Shown here in pieces: positions 34,585 through 43,333 of a stretch of 55,961 nt of DNA. Location: positions 1 to 55,961 of the forward strand of contig CABXYN010000007.1 of assembly GCA_902516395.1 (NCBI GenBank), in the 5' to 3' direction. Position 1 is the stretch's first letter. The number at the start of each line of letters is the position of its first letter. Under the pieces are notes generated by a model. It was not told the origin of the DNA and searched no databases. It saw only the letters and a list, made by a program, of their open reading frames with translations. The translations under genes were made by a program, and so were the position numbers. The stretch is from an uncultured Pelagibacteraceae bacterium. GTDB lineage: Bacteria > Pseudomonadota > Alphaproteobacteria > Pelagibacterales > Pelagibacteraceae.

Positions 34585-35977
34585 CAGTCATATTATTGAT
34601 AAGCAAAGATGGTTGTCCAACACCAACTGGTACACCTTGTCCAGCTTTACCACACGTTCCAATGCCAGGATCTAACATCATATCATTTCCAACCATTAAA
34701 ATTTCTTTTAATGAAGATGGTCCATCACCAATTAACGTAGCTCCTTTAATTGGAGATCCAATTTTTCCATTTATAATCTCATAAGCTTCTGTGCAGTTAA
34801 AAACGAATTTTCCAGAGGTAATGTCAACTTGACCACCTCCAAAACTTACAGCAAAAATACCTTTATCTACTGACTTAATCATTTCTTCTTGAGTGTTTGA
34901 TCCACCTAACATTATCGTATTTCTCATTCTAGGCATCACGACATGTTTATAGCTCTCTCTTCTTCCATTTCCTGTTGATTTTGTATTCATAAGTCTTGCA
35001 TTTAGTCTATCTTGCATGAAATTTTTTAAGATACCATTTTCAATTAAAACTGTTCTTTCTGTTGGCGTTCCTTCATCATCAATATTTAAACTACCTCTTC
35101 TATTATCTAATGTTCCGTCGTCGATTATTGTAACTCCATCGCTCGCAACTTTTTTACCAACTAAATCATGAAAAGCTGAAGTTTTTTTTCTATTAAAATC
35201 ACCTTCTAGTCCATGACCTACAGCTTCATGAATTAAAATTGCAGGCCAACCAGGTCCTAGAACAACTTTCATTTCTCCTGCAAGAGAAGGTTTGCTTTCT
35301 ATATTTGTACTTGCAATTCTAAAAGCTTCATCGCAAACTTTTTTCCAATTATCATTTTTAAGATATTCATCATAATCCTGTCTTCCACCAATACCAAAAA
35401 CACCAGTTTCTTTTCTACCATTCTTTTCAACCATTACTGACATATTTATTCTAACTAAAGGTCTATTATCTGATAATAATTCTCCTCCAGATCTAATGAT
35501 CTCAACATTTTTCTTTTCTGCTAGAAGGCTAGCTGTTACTTGTTTAACTGAACTATCTTTTGATCTTGCATATTCGTTCATATTGTTCAGCAATTCAATT
35601 TTTGATTTCATTGACTTGCTCTCAATTGGATCAACGTCTTTATAAAGCTTTTGATTAGTTTTTTTAATTTCTGAATTATATGTTCCGCTATTATTTTTTA
35701 AAGTTGACTTAAGATTTTCGCTAGAATTTTTTAATGATTTTTCTGATATTTCGTTTGAATGAGAATAAGCGACTGTATCACCTGTTACAGCTCTAAAACC
35801 ATAGCCTAAGTCAGATGTATAATTTGAACTTTTAATTTTGTTATCATCTAATACAATTGTCTCAGATTTTGTATCCTCTATATAAAGCTCACCATCATCA
35901 CAATTATTTAGAGTTTCAGAAACAATGCTATCTGCTTTTTCTGAGGTTAGTTCTGAATTTTTAAGTAAAGAAGACAT
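34565..35977 (-). CDS. tldD: Metallopeptidase TldD
   Basis: 470-aa zinc-dependent subunit of the TldD/TldE peptidase. The active-site motif HEAVGH is at 250-255 (HExxxH), followed by GLEGDFNRKKTSAF, and the conserved C-terminal Cys sits in GTCGKAGQGVPVGVG. Length fits the family. The pair is known from microcin maturation and toxin-antitoxin or peptide turnover; the local substrate is unknown. The pair sits among genes for exported proteins and small basic proteins. Confidence 0.96.
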   Translation of the reverse strand: MSSLLKNSELTSEKADSIVSETLNNCDDGELYIEDTKSETIVLDDNKIKSSNYTSDLGYGFRAVTGDTVAYSHSNEISEKSLKNSSENLKSTLKNNSGTYNSEIKKTNQKLYKDVDPIESKSMKSKIELLNNMNEYARSKDSSVKQVTASLLAEKKNVEIIRSGGELLSDNRPLVRINMSVMVEKNGRKETGVFGIGGRQDYDEYLKNDNWKKVCDEAFRIASTNIESKPSLAGEMKVVLGPGWPAILIHEAVGHGLEGDFNRKKTSAFHDLVGKKVASDGVTIIDDGTLDNRRGSLNIDDEGTPTERTVLIENGILKNFMQDRLNARLMNTKSTGNGRRESYKHVVMPRMRNTIMLGGSNTQEEMIKSVDKGIFAVSFGGGQVDITSGKFVFNCTEAYEIINGKIGSPIKGATLIGDGPSSLKEILMVGNDMMLDPGIGTCGKAGQGVPVGVGQPSLLINNMTVGGTQL

Positions 35978-36052
35978 AAGCTATATTTAAAGGTGAATTT
36001 AATATTATCAAGAATGATATGCGCGATTATTGATCACATCAAGTAAGGCTAA

Positions 36053-36931
36053 TTACTTAATTTTCTTCAAAAAAAAATCAGTTAAATGTTTAATAGTTGC
36101 CTTTGGATTTTGCTCTGGAATGAAGTGACCTGAGTTTATAGGATAACCTATAACTTTTTTTTTAGTATATCTTTGCCAAATTTTTAATGGTTTGAACTGC
36201 TTTCCAATTACTCCTTTACTTCCCCATAACACTTGGACTGGAATATTTAGTTTTATCTTTCTATCTTTTTTGTCATGATCCAAATCAATAGTCGCAGACG
36301 CCCTATAATCTTCACAAGATCCATGAATTCTTTTTGGTTGCTTGAAACATTTTAAATAATTTTCTTCAACTTTTCCAAATTTGTGATTACCTGACCATTT
36401 ATCTAAACAACTTTTCATCCATTTCCGTGGATCACTCATTATCATTTTCTCAGGTAACCATTTTGGTTGAATTAAAAAAAACCAATGAAAGTAAGCTTTT
36501 GCGAAATCTCTCGTTGTTAGTTCGTACATATCTAATGTTGGACAAATATCTAAAACACTAAGAGCTATTATGTTTTTTCTATGGTCTCTTGCTAACCTGT
36601 GAGCAACCCTTCCACCTCTATCATGTCCCGCAACAAAAAATTTGTTAAACCCTAATTTTATCATCATCTGTTTCATGTCACTTGCCATTTCTCTTTTTGA
36701 GTAGTTATAATGTTTGCTATCTGATGCTGGAGCAAGACTATTTCCATATCCTCTTAAATCGGCAGCAACCACTGTAAATCTTTTAGATAACTCAGGGGCT
36801 GTTTTGTGCCACATTAAATGTGTTTGCGGATATCCGTGTAGTAAAAGTAATGGTGGACCTTCACCACCAACTCTACAAAAAACCCTGCCCTTTTTTACCT
36901 TTACGTACTTTGACTTAAAACCATTAAACAT
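36053..36931 (-). CDS. Alpha/beta hydrolase, haloacetate (fluoroacetate) dehalogenase-like
   Basis: 292-aa cytoplasmic hydrolase. The nucleophile is D104 in GHDRGGR, with R105 and R108 in the positions that bind the carboxylate in fluoroacetate dehalogenase, D128 next, H149-W150 (FHW) exactly 45 residues after the nucleophile as in the Rhodopseudomonas enzyme, and the catalytic His H269 (SGHFIPEQNP). The complete motif set supports hydrolysis of a 2-haloacid, but related epoxide hydrolases share the fold. It is 75 nt upstream of tldD on the same strand. Confidence 0.85.
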   Translation of the reverse strand: MFNGFKSKYVKVKKGRVFCRVGGEGPPLLLLHGYPQTHLMWHKTAPELSKRFTVVAADLRGYGNSLAPASDSKHYNYSKREMASDMKQMMIKLGFNKFFVAGHDRGGRVAHRLARDHRKNIIALSVLDICPTLDMYELTTRDFAKAYFHWFFLIQPKWLPEKMIMSDPRKWMKSCLDKWSGNHKFGKVEENYLKCFKQPKRIHGSCEDYRASATIDLDHDKKDRKIKLNIPVQVLWGSKGVIGKQFKPLKIWQRYTKKKVIGYPINSGHFIPEQNPKATIKHLTDFFLKKIK

Positions 36932-36996
36932 GCCTAATAATATGTATTTTTTAAATTAAAGCCAATGAAAACGCTGCATCAATATTAATAATTAAT

Positions 36997-37024
36997 TTGA
37001 ATTTGCTTTGAGCCCCTGTATAAA
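36997..37024 (+). promoter_or_regulatory. Predicted promoter of guaC with near-leaderless start
   Basis: TTGAAT (36997-37002) and TATAAA (37019-37024) are spaced 16 nt apart. The GTG start is at 37034, so transcription would begin about 3 nt before it. The GTG is well fixed by family comparison (begins MRIEEELKLDY, as in E. coli GuaC). Confidence 0.5.
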
Positions 37025-37033
37025 TTCGGACTC

Positions 37034-38068
37034 GTGAGAATTGAAGAAGAACTAAAATTAGACTACTCAGATGTACTTTTTAGACCTAAAAGAAGTACTC
37101 TTCAAAGTCGTAAAGATGTAAATCTAAAAAGAACTTACAGATTTAAGTATAGCAATAATGAATGGTCTGGAATTCCTATCATGGCCTCAAATATGGATGG
37201 TGTTGGTGAACTTGGTGTAGCTGAAAAGCTTTCTGAATACGGAATGATCACTTGTTTAACTAAACAGCATAATATTCAAAAAATAAAAAAATTTAAAAAA
37301 ATAAAATCTATTCATCCAAATATTGCTTTAAGTATAGGAATAAAAAAAGAAGATTTTGAAAATTTAGATAAAATTTTAAAAGAATTTAGTTTCATAAAAT
37401 TTATCTGCATTGATGTTGCTAATGGTTATTCTGAACACTTTAGTAAATTTTTAAAATCTGTAAGAGATAAATATCCTACTAAAACTATTATTGCAGGTAA
37501 CGTTGTAACAGCTGATATGGCACAAGAATTGGTATTGTCAGGAGCAGATATTGTAAAAGTTGGAATTGGACCAGGTAGTGTTTGTACTACAAGAATTCAA
37601 ACAGGTGTTGGTTATCCTCAGTTAAGCGCTGTTATTGAATGTGCTGATGCTGCCCATGGTTTAGGGGCACATATAATTGCTGATGGAGGTTGTACTTGTC
37701 CGGGTGATGTCGCAAAAGCTTTCGGTGGTGGTGCAGATTTTGTGATGCTTGGAGGAATGTTTGCTGGTCACGATGAAGGTGAAGGTAAGCTAATAAAATC
37801 AAATGGTCACAAATTTATAGAATTTTACGGATCAAGTTCTGACATAGCAAATAAGAAACATTACGGGGGTTTGTCCGACTATAGAAGTAGTGAAGGAAGA
37901 ACAGTGAGAATTAAATATCGAGGAAAAATTAAAGATACAATAAATAATATTCTTGGTGGTGTTAGAAGTAGCTGTACTTATGTAGGAGCCCCTTCTCTTA
38001 AACAACTTAGTAAATGTACTACTTTTGTAAGAGTAGCTAAACAATTTAACGATACTTTTACTAAGTAA
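37034..38068 (+). CDS. guaC: GMP reductase
   Basis: Reductively deaminates GMP to IMP with NADPH in purine salvage. The 344-aa TIM-barrel protein matches E. coli GuaC from its first residue; the catalytic Cys is C184 (GIGPGSVCTTR), with the K+/phosphate loop around it, and FVMLGGMFAGHDE near 236. No CBS domains are present, and SVCTTR fits GuaC rather than IMP dehydrogenase. GTG start, supported by alignment to the family N-terminus. Only 2 nt before the next gene. Confidence 0.93.
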   Translation: MRIEEELKLDYSDVLFRPKRSTLQSRKDVNLKRTYRFKYSNNEWSGIPIMASNMDGVGELGVAEKLSEYGMITCLTKQHNIQKIKKFKKIKSIHPNIALSIGIKKEDFENLDKILKEFSFIKFICIDVANGYSEHFSKFLKSVRDKYPTKTIIAGNVVTADMAQELVLSGADIVKVGIGPGSVCTTRIQTGVGYPQLSAVIECADAAHGLGAHIIADGGCTCPGDVAKAFGGGADFVMLGGMFAGHDEGEGKLIKSNGHKFIEFYGSSSDIANKKHYGGLSDYRSSEGRTVRIKYRGKIKDTINNILGGVRSSCTYVGAPSLKQLSKCTTFVRVAKQFNDTFTK

Positions 38069-38070
38069 GT

Positions 38071-39138
38071 ATGAAAGAGTACAAAATTGCCTCAATTGCT
38101 GGAGATGGCATTGGAAAAGAAGTTGTTCCAGAAGCTTTAAGAATACTTAAAGAAGTAGCAAATCAACATCAATTTAAATTAAAGATAGATGAATTTGATT
38201 TTTCATCATGCGATTATTATGAAAAACACGGAAAAATGCTGCCTGATGATTGGAAACAACAAATTGGTAATCATGATGCAATATTTTTTGGTGCAGTAGG
38301 TATGCCAGATAAATACCCAGATCATATTACTTTATGGGGTTCCCTACTCCAGTTTAGAAGAGAATTTGATCAATTTATCAATTTAAGGCCTGTAAAATTA
38401 TTTGAAGGAGTAAATGCACCCTTGGCAAATAAAAAACCTGGTGACATAAATATGATGATAGTGCGTGAAAACACTGAGGGCGAATATTCTTCGGTAGGTG
38501 GAAAAATGTATCAAAATACTGAAAGAGAAATTGTTATACAAGAAACTATAATGTCTAAACATGGAATAGATAGAGTTCAAAAATTTGCATTTGAATTAGC
38601 AAAAACAAGAGCTAGAAAAAAATTAACTAATGCCACAAAATCAAATGGTATTTCTATAACCATGCCATACTGGGACCAAAGATTTTATGAAAATAAAAAA
38701 GATTTTCCTGAAATTAAAACAGATCAATTTCATATCGATATTTTAGCTGCAAGATTTGTTTTAACACCAGAATGGTTTGATGTTGTCGTAGCATCAAATT
38801 TATTTGGAGATATTTTATCCGATTTGGGTCCAGCATGTACGGGAACAATTGGTATAGCTCCATCAGGAAATATTAACCCAACAAATAAATATCCTTCTTT
38901 ATTCGAGCCTGTTCATGGATCAGCACCTGATATTGCTGGAAAAGGTATTGCAAATCCAATAGGTCAAATTTGGTCTGGCGCTATGATGTTAGATTATTTA
39001 GGCGAAAAAGAAGCTGCCACACGAATAGTAAGTTCAATCGAAAAAACTTTGCTAGAAAAACAAAATAGAACTCAAGATCTAGATGGTGATAGCAATACAA
39101 AAGAATGTGCTTATAAAATATTAGATAATATTAATTAA
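38071..39138 (+). CDS. Tartrate / D-malate-type decarboxylating dehydrogenase (isopropylmalate dehydrogenase family)
   Basis: 355 aa. The family layout is complete: SIAGDGIGKEV near 9, LLQFRREFDQFINLRP near 92, IVRENTEGEYSSVGG near 129, a Lys near 190, and the metal-binding SNLFGDILSDLG near 248 followed by EPVHGSAPDIAGKG. Residues LWGSLLQFRREFD suit tartrate dehydrogenase/D-malate dehydrogenase (TtuC/DmlA) rather than LeuB. It oxidises and decarboxylates a 2-hydroxyacid with NAD. Gap to guaC is 2 nt; convergent with the AEC gene. Confidence 0.88.
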   Translation: MKEYKIASIAGDGIGKEVVPEALRILKEVANQHQFKLKIDEFDFSSCDYYEKHGKMLPDDWKQQIGNHDAIFFGAVGMPDKYPDHITLWGSLLQFRREFDQFINLRPVKLFEGVNAPLANKKPGDINMMIVRENTEGEYSSVGGKMYQNTEREIVIQETIMSKHGIDRVQKFAFELAKTRARKKLTNATKSNGISITMPYWDQRFYENKKDFPEIKTDQFHIDILAARFVLTPEWFDVVVASNLFGDILSDLGPACTGTIGIAPSGNINPTNKYPSLFEPVHGSAPDIAGKGIANPIGQIWSGAMMLDYLGEKEAATRIVSSIEKTLLEKQNRTQDLDGDSNTKECAYKILDNIN

Positions 39139-39139
39139 A

Positions 39140-40066
39140 TTAAGTTGTTAAATATTGAATAGCAAAAAAAATGGTAGCAAATGATGCAAAAGTTGAGATA
39201 AATAAAGCTTTTATTATATTTTCAGGACTTACATTATAGGCAGAACATAATACTACAGCTGTATGACCACAGGGTGCAACACTAACAAAAAAAGCGCCAG
39301 GAATTTTTTCAGGTTGTCCAGCATCAAATATGATAAAGCCGATTATCAAGAGGACGATTGGGGAAACTACTAATTTCAATATAGATACAGAAGCAGTTAG
39401 TTTATTAATAACTTTATGTGTGTAAAAAGATAATGTGATACCAATTGCGAAAAGTCCTATAGGAGAAACACAAGCTGCCAAAACAGAAAGAACGTAGTCT
39501 ATTGGCGTATCATCGATATTTACCTTAAACACAAATAGTAAAAGACCAATTAAGATTGAAAATATCATTGGATTAAGAACTATGTTCTTTACAAATGTAG
39601 TTAATCGAATATTTTTTTTAGTAGTAAGTTCTAAAAAAAAAGCAATTACAGATAATAAAATAACCCCATCCATTAATATTATACTTGTTACTTGAGTAAT
39701 TACTTCAGTTTCAAAATAGATTTTTGTAATAGGTAGTAATAATGTTACATGATTTGATAGTGCTACCATTAATGCCCATATAATAGATTCTGGAATAGGT
39801 CTTTTAAAAAAATTTGATGTTAATAAAAATGTTAAAAACCCAAGACTTCCTTGCATTAAAAAATATGAAACTATCTGTTTTATATCAACTTGGCCGATTT
39901 CACTTTGAGCAACAAATTTAATTATTAAGGCAGGGACAGCTACATAGAATAAAAACAAATTTAAAACTTTTGCATGACCTAAATCAAAAATTTTAAGTTT
40001 TCCAAAAACAAAACCAAATAGTGTGATAAAAATAAAAGGTGTTAACCCAAGAAATATTGAATACAT
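39140..40066 (-). CDS. AEC-family (auxin efflux carrier-like) permease
   Basis: 308-aa inner-membrane protein with about ten hydrophobic segments in two five-helix repeats. The N-terminal GFVFGKLKIFDLGHAK and the C-terminal FFVSVAPCGHTAVVLCSAY with conserved Pro/Cys/Gly are characteristic of the AEC family, which transports organic acids such as malate or malonate. Substrate unknown. Lies 4 nt after the TauD-like gene. Confidence 0.87.
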   Translation of the reverse strand: MYSIFLGLTPFIFITLFGFVFGKLKIFDLGHAKVLNLFLFYVAVPALIIKFVAQSEIGQVDIKQIVSYFLMQGSLGFLTFLLTSNFFKRPIPESIIWALMVALSNHVTLLLPITKIYFETEVITQVTSIILMDGVILLSVIAFFLELTTKKNIRLTTFVKNIVLNPMIFSILIGLLLFVFKVNIDDTPIDYVLSVLAACVSPIGLFAIGITLSFYTHKVINKLTASVSILKLVVSPIVLLIIGFIIFDAGQPEKIPGAFFVSVAPCGHTAVVLCSAYNVSPENIIKALFISTFASFATIFFAIQYLTT

Positions 40067-40070
40067 TTTA

Positions 40071-40862
40071 TTAAAGTATGGTTATTCTATGAAGTATTCT
40101 ATTGCCTCTAAACGGTGTAGCCTGGTGGAGCATGGCTCTATTATCCCAAATAGCAAGCTGATCTTTTTCCCATTCTAATGAATATTGAAAGGTTTTTTTT
40201 GTCTGATGATTGAATAAGAATTTCTTTAATTCTTTTTTTTGTTTAGTCATATGTGTATTAAATTTTAAAAAGTGCCCAGGGCTACAGTATATAGTTTTTT
40301 TATTTTTAATAGTTCTTATTATTTTATGTCTGGAAATCAGTTCTTTAGATATTTTTCCTTTTTCTTTTTCTCTCTCAACTGTTGTAATTGATATTGGTCC
40401 ATGTGAAGAATAGATGCCTTTTAATTTTTTAAGCTTATTTTTATAATTTTTTGATAATTTTTCATAAGCTAAGTACTGCGAAGAAAAGTCAGTATTAGCA
40501 ATACCTTTTTTAGGTACCAGTTTTGAAAGTAACATCGTGTATCTAGGAGGTTTTTTTGTATAAGAGGAGTCTGTGTGAAATTGTTCGCCAAAGCTAGGCC
40601 CTTTGTCAGTAGATTTACGTTGTACAACGGTTATTTGAGGATATTTTTTATTTAAACCTTTCAATCTTGGATAATTAGCTGGTTTACCAAATTTTTTTGC
40701 AAAATTAAGATAATTCTTGGAAGTAAGTTTTTGTTTTGGAAAATAAATCATTCCATACTTATCAAGTGTTGATTTGATTTCTTTTAATTGCTTATTATCA
40801 ATTTTATTAAGGTTGCAAATAATTTCTGCCGCCCTATTTTTTTTTGAAATTATCTTTAACAT
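40071..40862 (-). CDS. TauD/TfdA-family 2-oxoglutarate-dependent dioxygenase
   Basis: 263-aa non-heme iron enzyme that couples 2-oxoglutarate decarboxylation to oxidation of a small molecule. The facial triad is H96-x-D98 (FHTDSSY) and H246 (MLHQATPF), with R255 or R259 for 2-oxoglutarate. The family includes taurine, 2,4-D and gamma-butyrobetaine oxygenases. It overlaps the dimethylglycine-dehydrogenase-like gene stop by 1 nt (TAATG), so a methylated amine or betaine substrate is a reasonable guess, not shown. Confidence 0.9.
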   Translation of the reverse strand: MLKIISKKNRAAEIICNLNKIDNKQLKEIKSTLDKYGMIYFPKQKLTSKNYLNFAKKFGKPANYPRLKGLNKKYPQITVVQRKSTDKGPSFGEQFHTDSSYTKKPPRYTMLLSKLVPKKGIANTDFSSQYLAYEKLSKNYKNKLKKLKGIYSSHGPISITTVEREKEKGKISKELISRHKIIRTIKNKKTIYCSPGHFLKFNTHMTKQKKELKKFLFNHQTKKTFQYSLEWEKDQLAIWDNRAMLHQATPFRGNRILHRITIL

Positions 40863-43306
40863 TAAATATTTTTTATATTTTTTTGATTTAAAGGTTTTTT
40901 GATTATTGTTACGGGGTATTTTTTCTTTTCAACTTCAATAGATAAATTTTTATTAATCAAGTCTTCAATAGAATTTCCAGAGTTGACATAACCAAATGAA
41001 ATATTTTTTTTAAAATTAAATGAATAATTTCCTGATGTTGTTCTGCCAATTATTTTATCATCTAAGTAAATTGGCTCTTCATGAAGTAACAAAGGTTCTC
41101 CAGGTATGTTATCTTTCAATACCATCATTGCTAATGATTTTGTAGGGTTTTTATCTTTAATTTTTAATAATGCTTCTTTTCCAACAAAATTTATATTTTT
41201 TTTATAACTAATTGCAAAATTAAGTCCTGCTTGATATTGATTTTCTTCAGGTGATATATCATGTCCCCAATGTAAAAAACCACTTTCCATTCTCATAATG
41301 TCCATAGCATGCGCACCACAAAGTGATAAGCCATGATTTTTACCCTCTTTAATAATGGCTAAAAATAATTTTTTACTTTCATCTATGTTTGTATATAATT
41401 CGAATCCTGTTTCACCTACATAAGATAATCTTTGGGCCCAAACTTTAACTCCGTCAATAGTAACGAATTTTCCATGACTAAACTTTATACCTTCATTTGT
41501 AAAATCATCATTACTGATATTAGATAGTAATTTTCTTGAGTTGGGTCCGTATAATCCTAGGCATGTTATATTTTCTGTTACATCTCTAAAATTGACCTCT
41601 TCTGAAATATGTTTTTTTATATGAAATTTATCATGTTCTCTTGTTGCTGCTGGACCTATCACTCTAAAATGGTTTTTTTCAAGACAAGTAACAGTAACAT
41701 CGGTCTCTATTCCTCCATCTTCATTTAACATCTGGGTATAAGTTGCTCTACCCTCAACATCTTTTATGTTTGCAGTACATATTTTCTGTAATTCTTCGTG
41801 AACATTTTGCCCTTCAAGGTCAAATTTTGAAAAAGGAGATAACTCAAATAATCCAACATTTTCTCTAGCATTTTTAGTCTCATGCTCAGCTGATGGATAC
41901 CAATTTTGATAACCAAAACTATAATTGTAATCAGCCTTTTCACCTTTTAACGCATACCACATAGGTCTCTCGAAACCACCCGAAGTACCAAAACAAGCAC
42001 CTAATTTTTTTAGCTCCTCTTGGTAGGGTAATACAATTTGGTTTCTTGATGTTTTATGTTGTTTAAATGGCCAATGCATTCCATATAAGTCACCAAGTGT
42101 TTCTGTCACTCTTTCCATTATAAATTTTTTTGATGAATGAAATTTTTGAAATCTTTTAATATCTAATGAAAATAAATCTTCATTAATGTGTCCATTAATC
42201 ATCCATTCTGCAGTAACTCTTCCAGCGCCTCCTGAACTTGCAATTCCAATACTATTAAAACCACAACATGTAAAAAGTTTTTTAATCTCAGGAGTTTCAC
42301 CTAAAAGATATTGAGTATCAGGAGTAAATGATTCTGGGCCAGAGAAAAATTTTCTAATTCCTGCATTTTCCAACATAGGCATCCTGTGAAATGATTTTTG
42401 TAAATAAGGTTCGAAATGATCAAAATCATCTGGTAATTCACCAAAAGAAAAATCATCTGGTACAACTCCAGTATTTTTAAAGGCAGGTTTTGCATTTGGT
42501 TCAAAAATTCCAACTAACATTTTTCCTGCGTCTTCTTTAAGATAGAGACAATTATTATAATCTCTTAAAACCGGTAAGTTTTTTGGTAAATCTTTCATTG
42601 GTTCTGTGATCACGTAAAAATGTTCATTTGGATACAATGGAATACTAACATTCATTTTTTCCCCTATTTGTCTAGACCACATACCTGTTGCTAAAACAAC
42701 ATATTCACAATCAATTTTTCCTTTATCGGTCTCAACTCCAACTATAGAATTATTTTTAACAAGAATTTTTGTTACAGGTGTTTTTTCAAAAATTTGTGCT
42801 CCTTCCATTCTAGCAGCTTTTGCTAAAACATTGGTTACGCCTACTGGATCAGCTTGACCATCTTTTGGCATGAAAACACTTCCAATAATGTCCTCATTAT
42901 TTACAACAGGATATAAATCTTTTGTTTGTTTTTTATCTAAAACATGCACTTCAACATCAGATAGCTGGGCAGTAGTTGCCTGTCTTAACAACTCTTGCAT
43001 CCTCTCTTTTGTGGTAGCTACTGTAATTGCACCATTCTGTCTTAACCCTATAGATAATTCAGTTTTCTTTTCTAATTCTTGATAAAGATCCAGAGTATAT
43101 TTTCTTAACTTTGTAATAGTAGATGAAGCCCCTAATTGACCCATTAAACCAGCTGCATGCCATGTAGTTCCAGATGTTAATTGGTCTCTCTCTAATAGAA
43201 CTACATCTTTCCAGCCAAATTTAGCAAGATGATATGCACACGATGTTCCAGCTACGCCGCCTCCAATAACTACAACTTTAGTGCTTCTTGGTAAATCTTT
43301 ATCCAT
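40862..43306 (-). CDS. Dimethylglycine/sarcosine dehydrogenase-like FAD-GcvT fusion
   Basis: 814-aa two-part enzyme. The N-terminal FAD oxidoreductase (about 8-375) has GGGVAG at 15-20 and H50 in TTWHAAGL, the position of the covalent FAD-His in mammalian dimethylglycine dehydrogenase. A short central domain leads to a GcvT-type folate domain (about 430-800), which would pass the released one-carbon unit to tetrahydrofolate. Electrons would go to ETF, whose genes lie at the right end of the window. Coupled to the TauD-like gene. Confidence 0.92.
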   Translation of the reverse strand: MDKDLPRSTKVVVIGGGVAGTSCAYHLAKFGWKDVVLLERDQLTSGTTWHAAGLMGQLGASSTITKLRKYTLDLYQELEKKTELSIGLRQNGAITVATTKERMQELLRQATTAQLSDVEVHVLDKKQTKDLYPVVNNEDIIGSVFMPKDGQADPVGVTNVLAKAARMEGAQIFEKTPVTKILVKNNSIVGVETDKGKIDCEYVVLATGMWSRQIGEKMNVSIPLYPNEHFYVITEPMKDLPKNLPVLRDYNNCLYLKEDAGKMLVGIFEPNAKPAFKNTGVVPDDFSFGELPDDFDHFEPYLQKSFHRMPMLENAGIRKFFSGPESFTPDTQYLLGETPEIKKLFTCCGFNSIGIASSGGAGRVTAEWMINGHINEDLFSLDIKRFQKFHSSKKFIMERVTETLGDLYGMHWPFKQHKTSRNQIVLPYQEELKKLGACFGTSGGFERPMWYALKGEKADYNYSFGYQNWYPSAEHETKNARENVGLFELSPFSKFDLEGQNVHEELQKICTANIKDVEGRATYTQMLNEDGGIETDVTVTCLEKNHFRVIGPAATREHDKFHIKKHISEEVNFRDVTENITCLGLYGPNSRKLLSNISNDDFTNEGIKFSHGKFVTIDGVKVWAQRLSYVGETGFELYTNIDESKKLFLAIIKEGKNHGLSLCGAHAMDIMRMESGFLHWGHDISPEENQYQAGLNFAISYKKNINFVGKEALLKIKDKNPTKSLAMMVLKDNIPGEPLLLHEEPIYLDDKIIGRTTSGNYSFNFKKNISFGYVNSGNSIEDLINKNLSIEVEKKKYPVTIIKKPLNQKNIKNI

Positions 43307-43333
43307 GAATATATTTTTAAAGTATAATAATAC

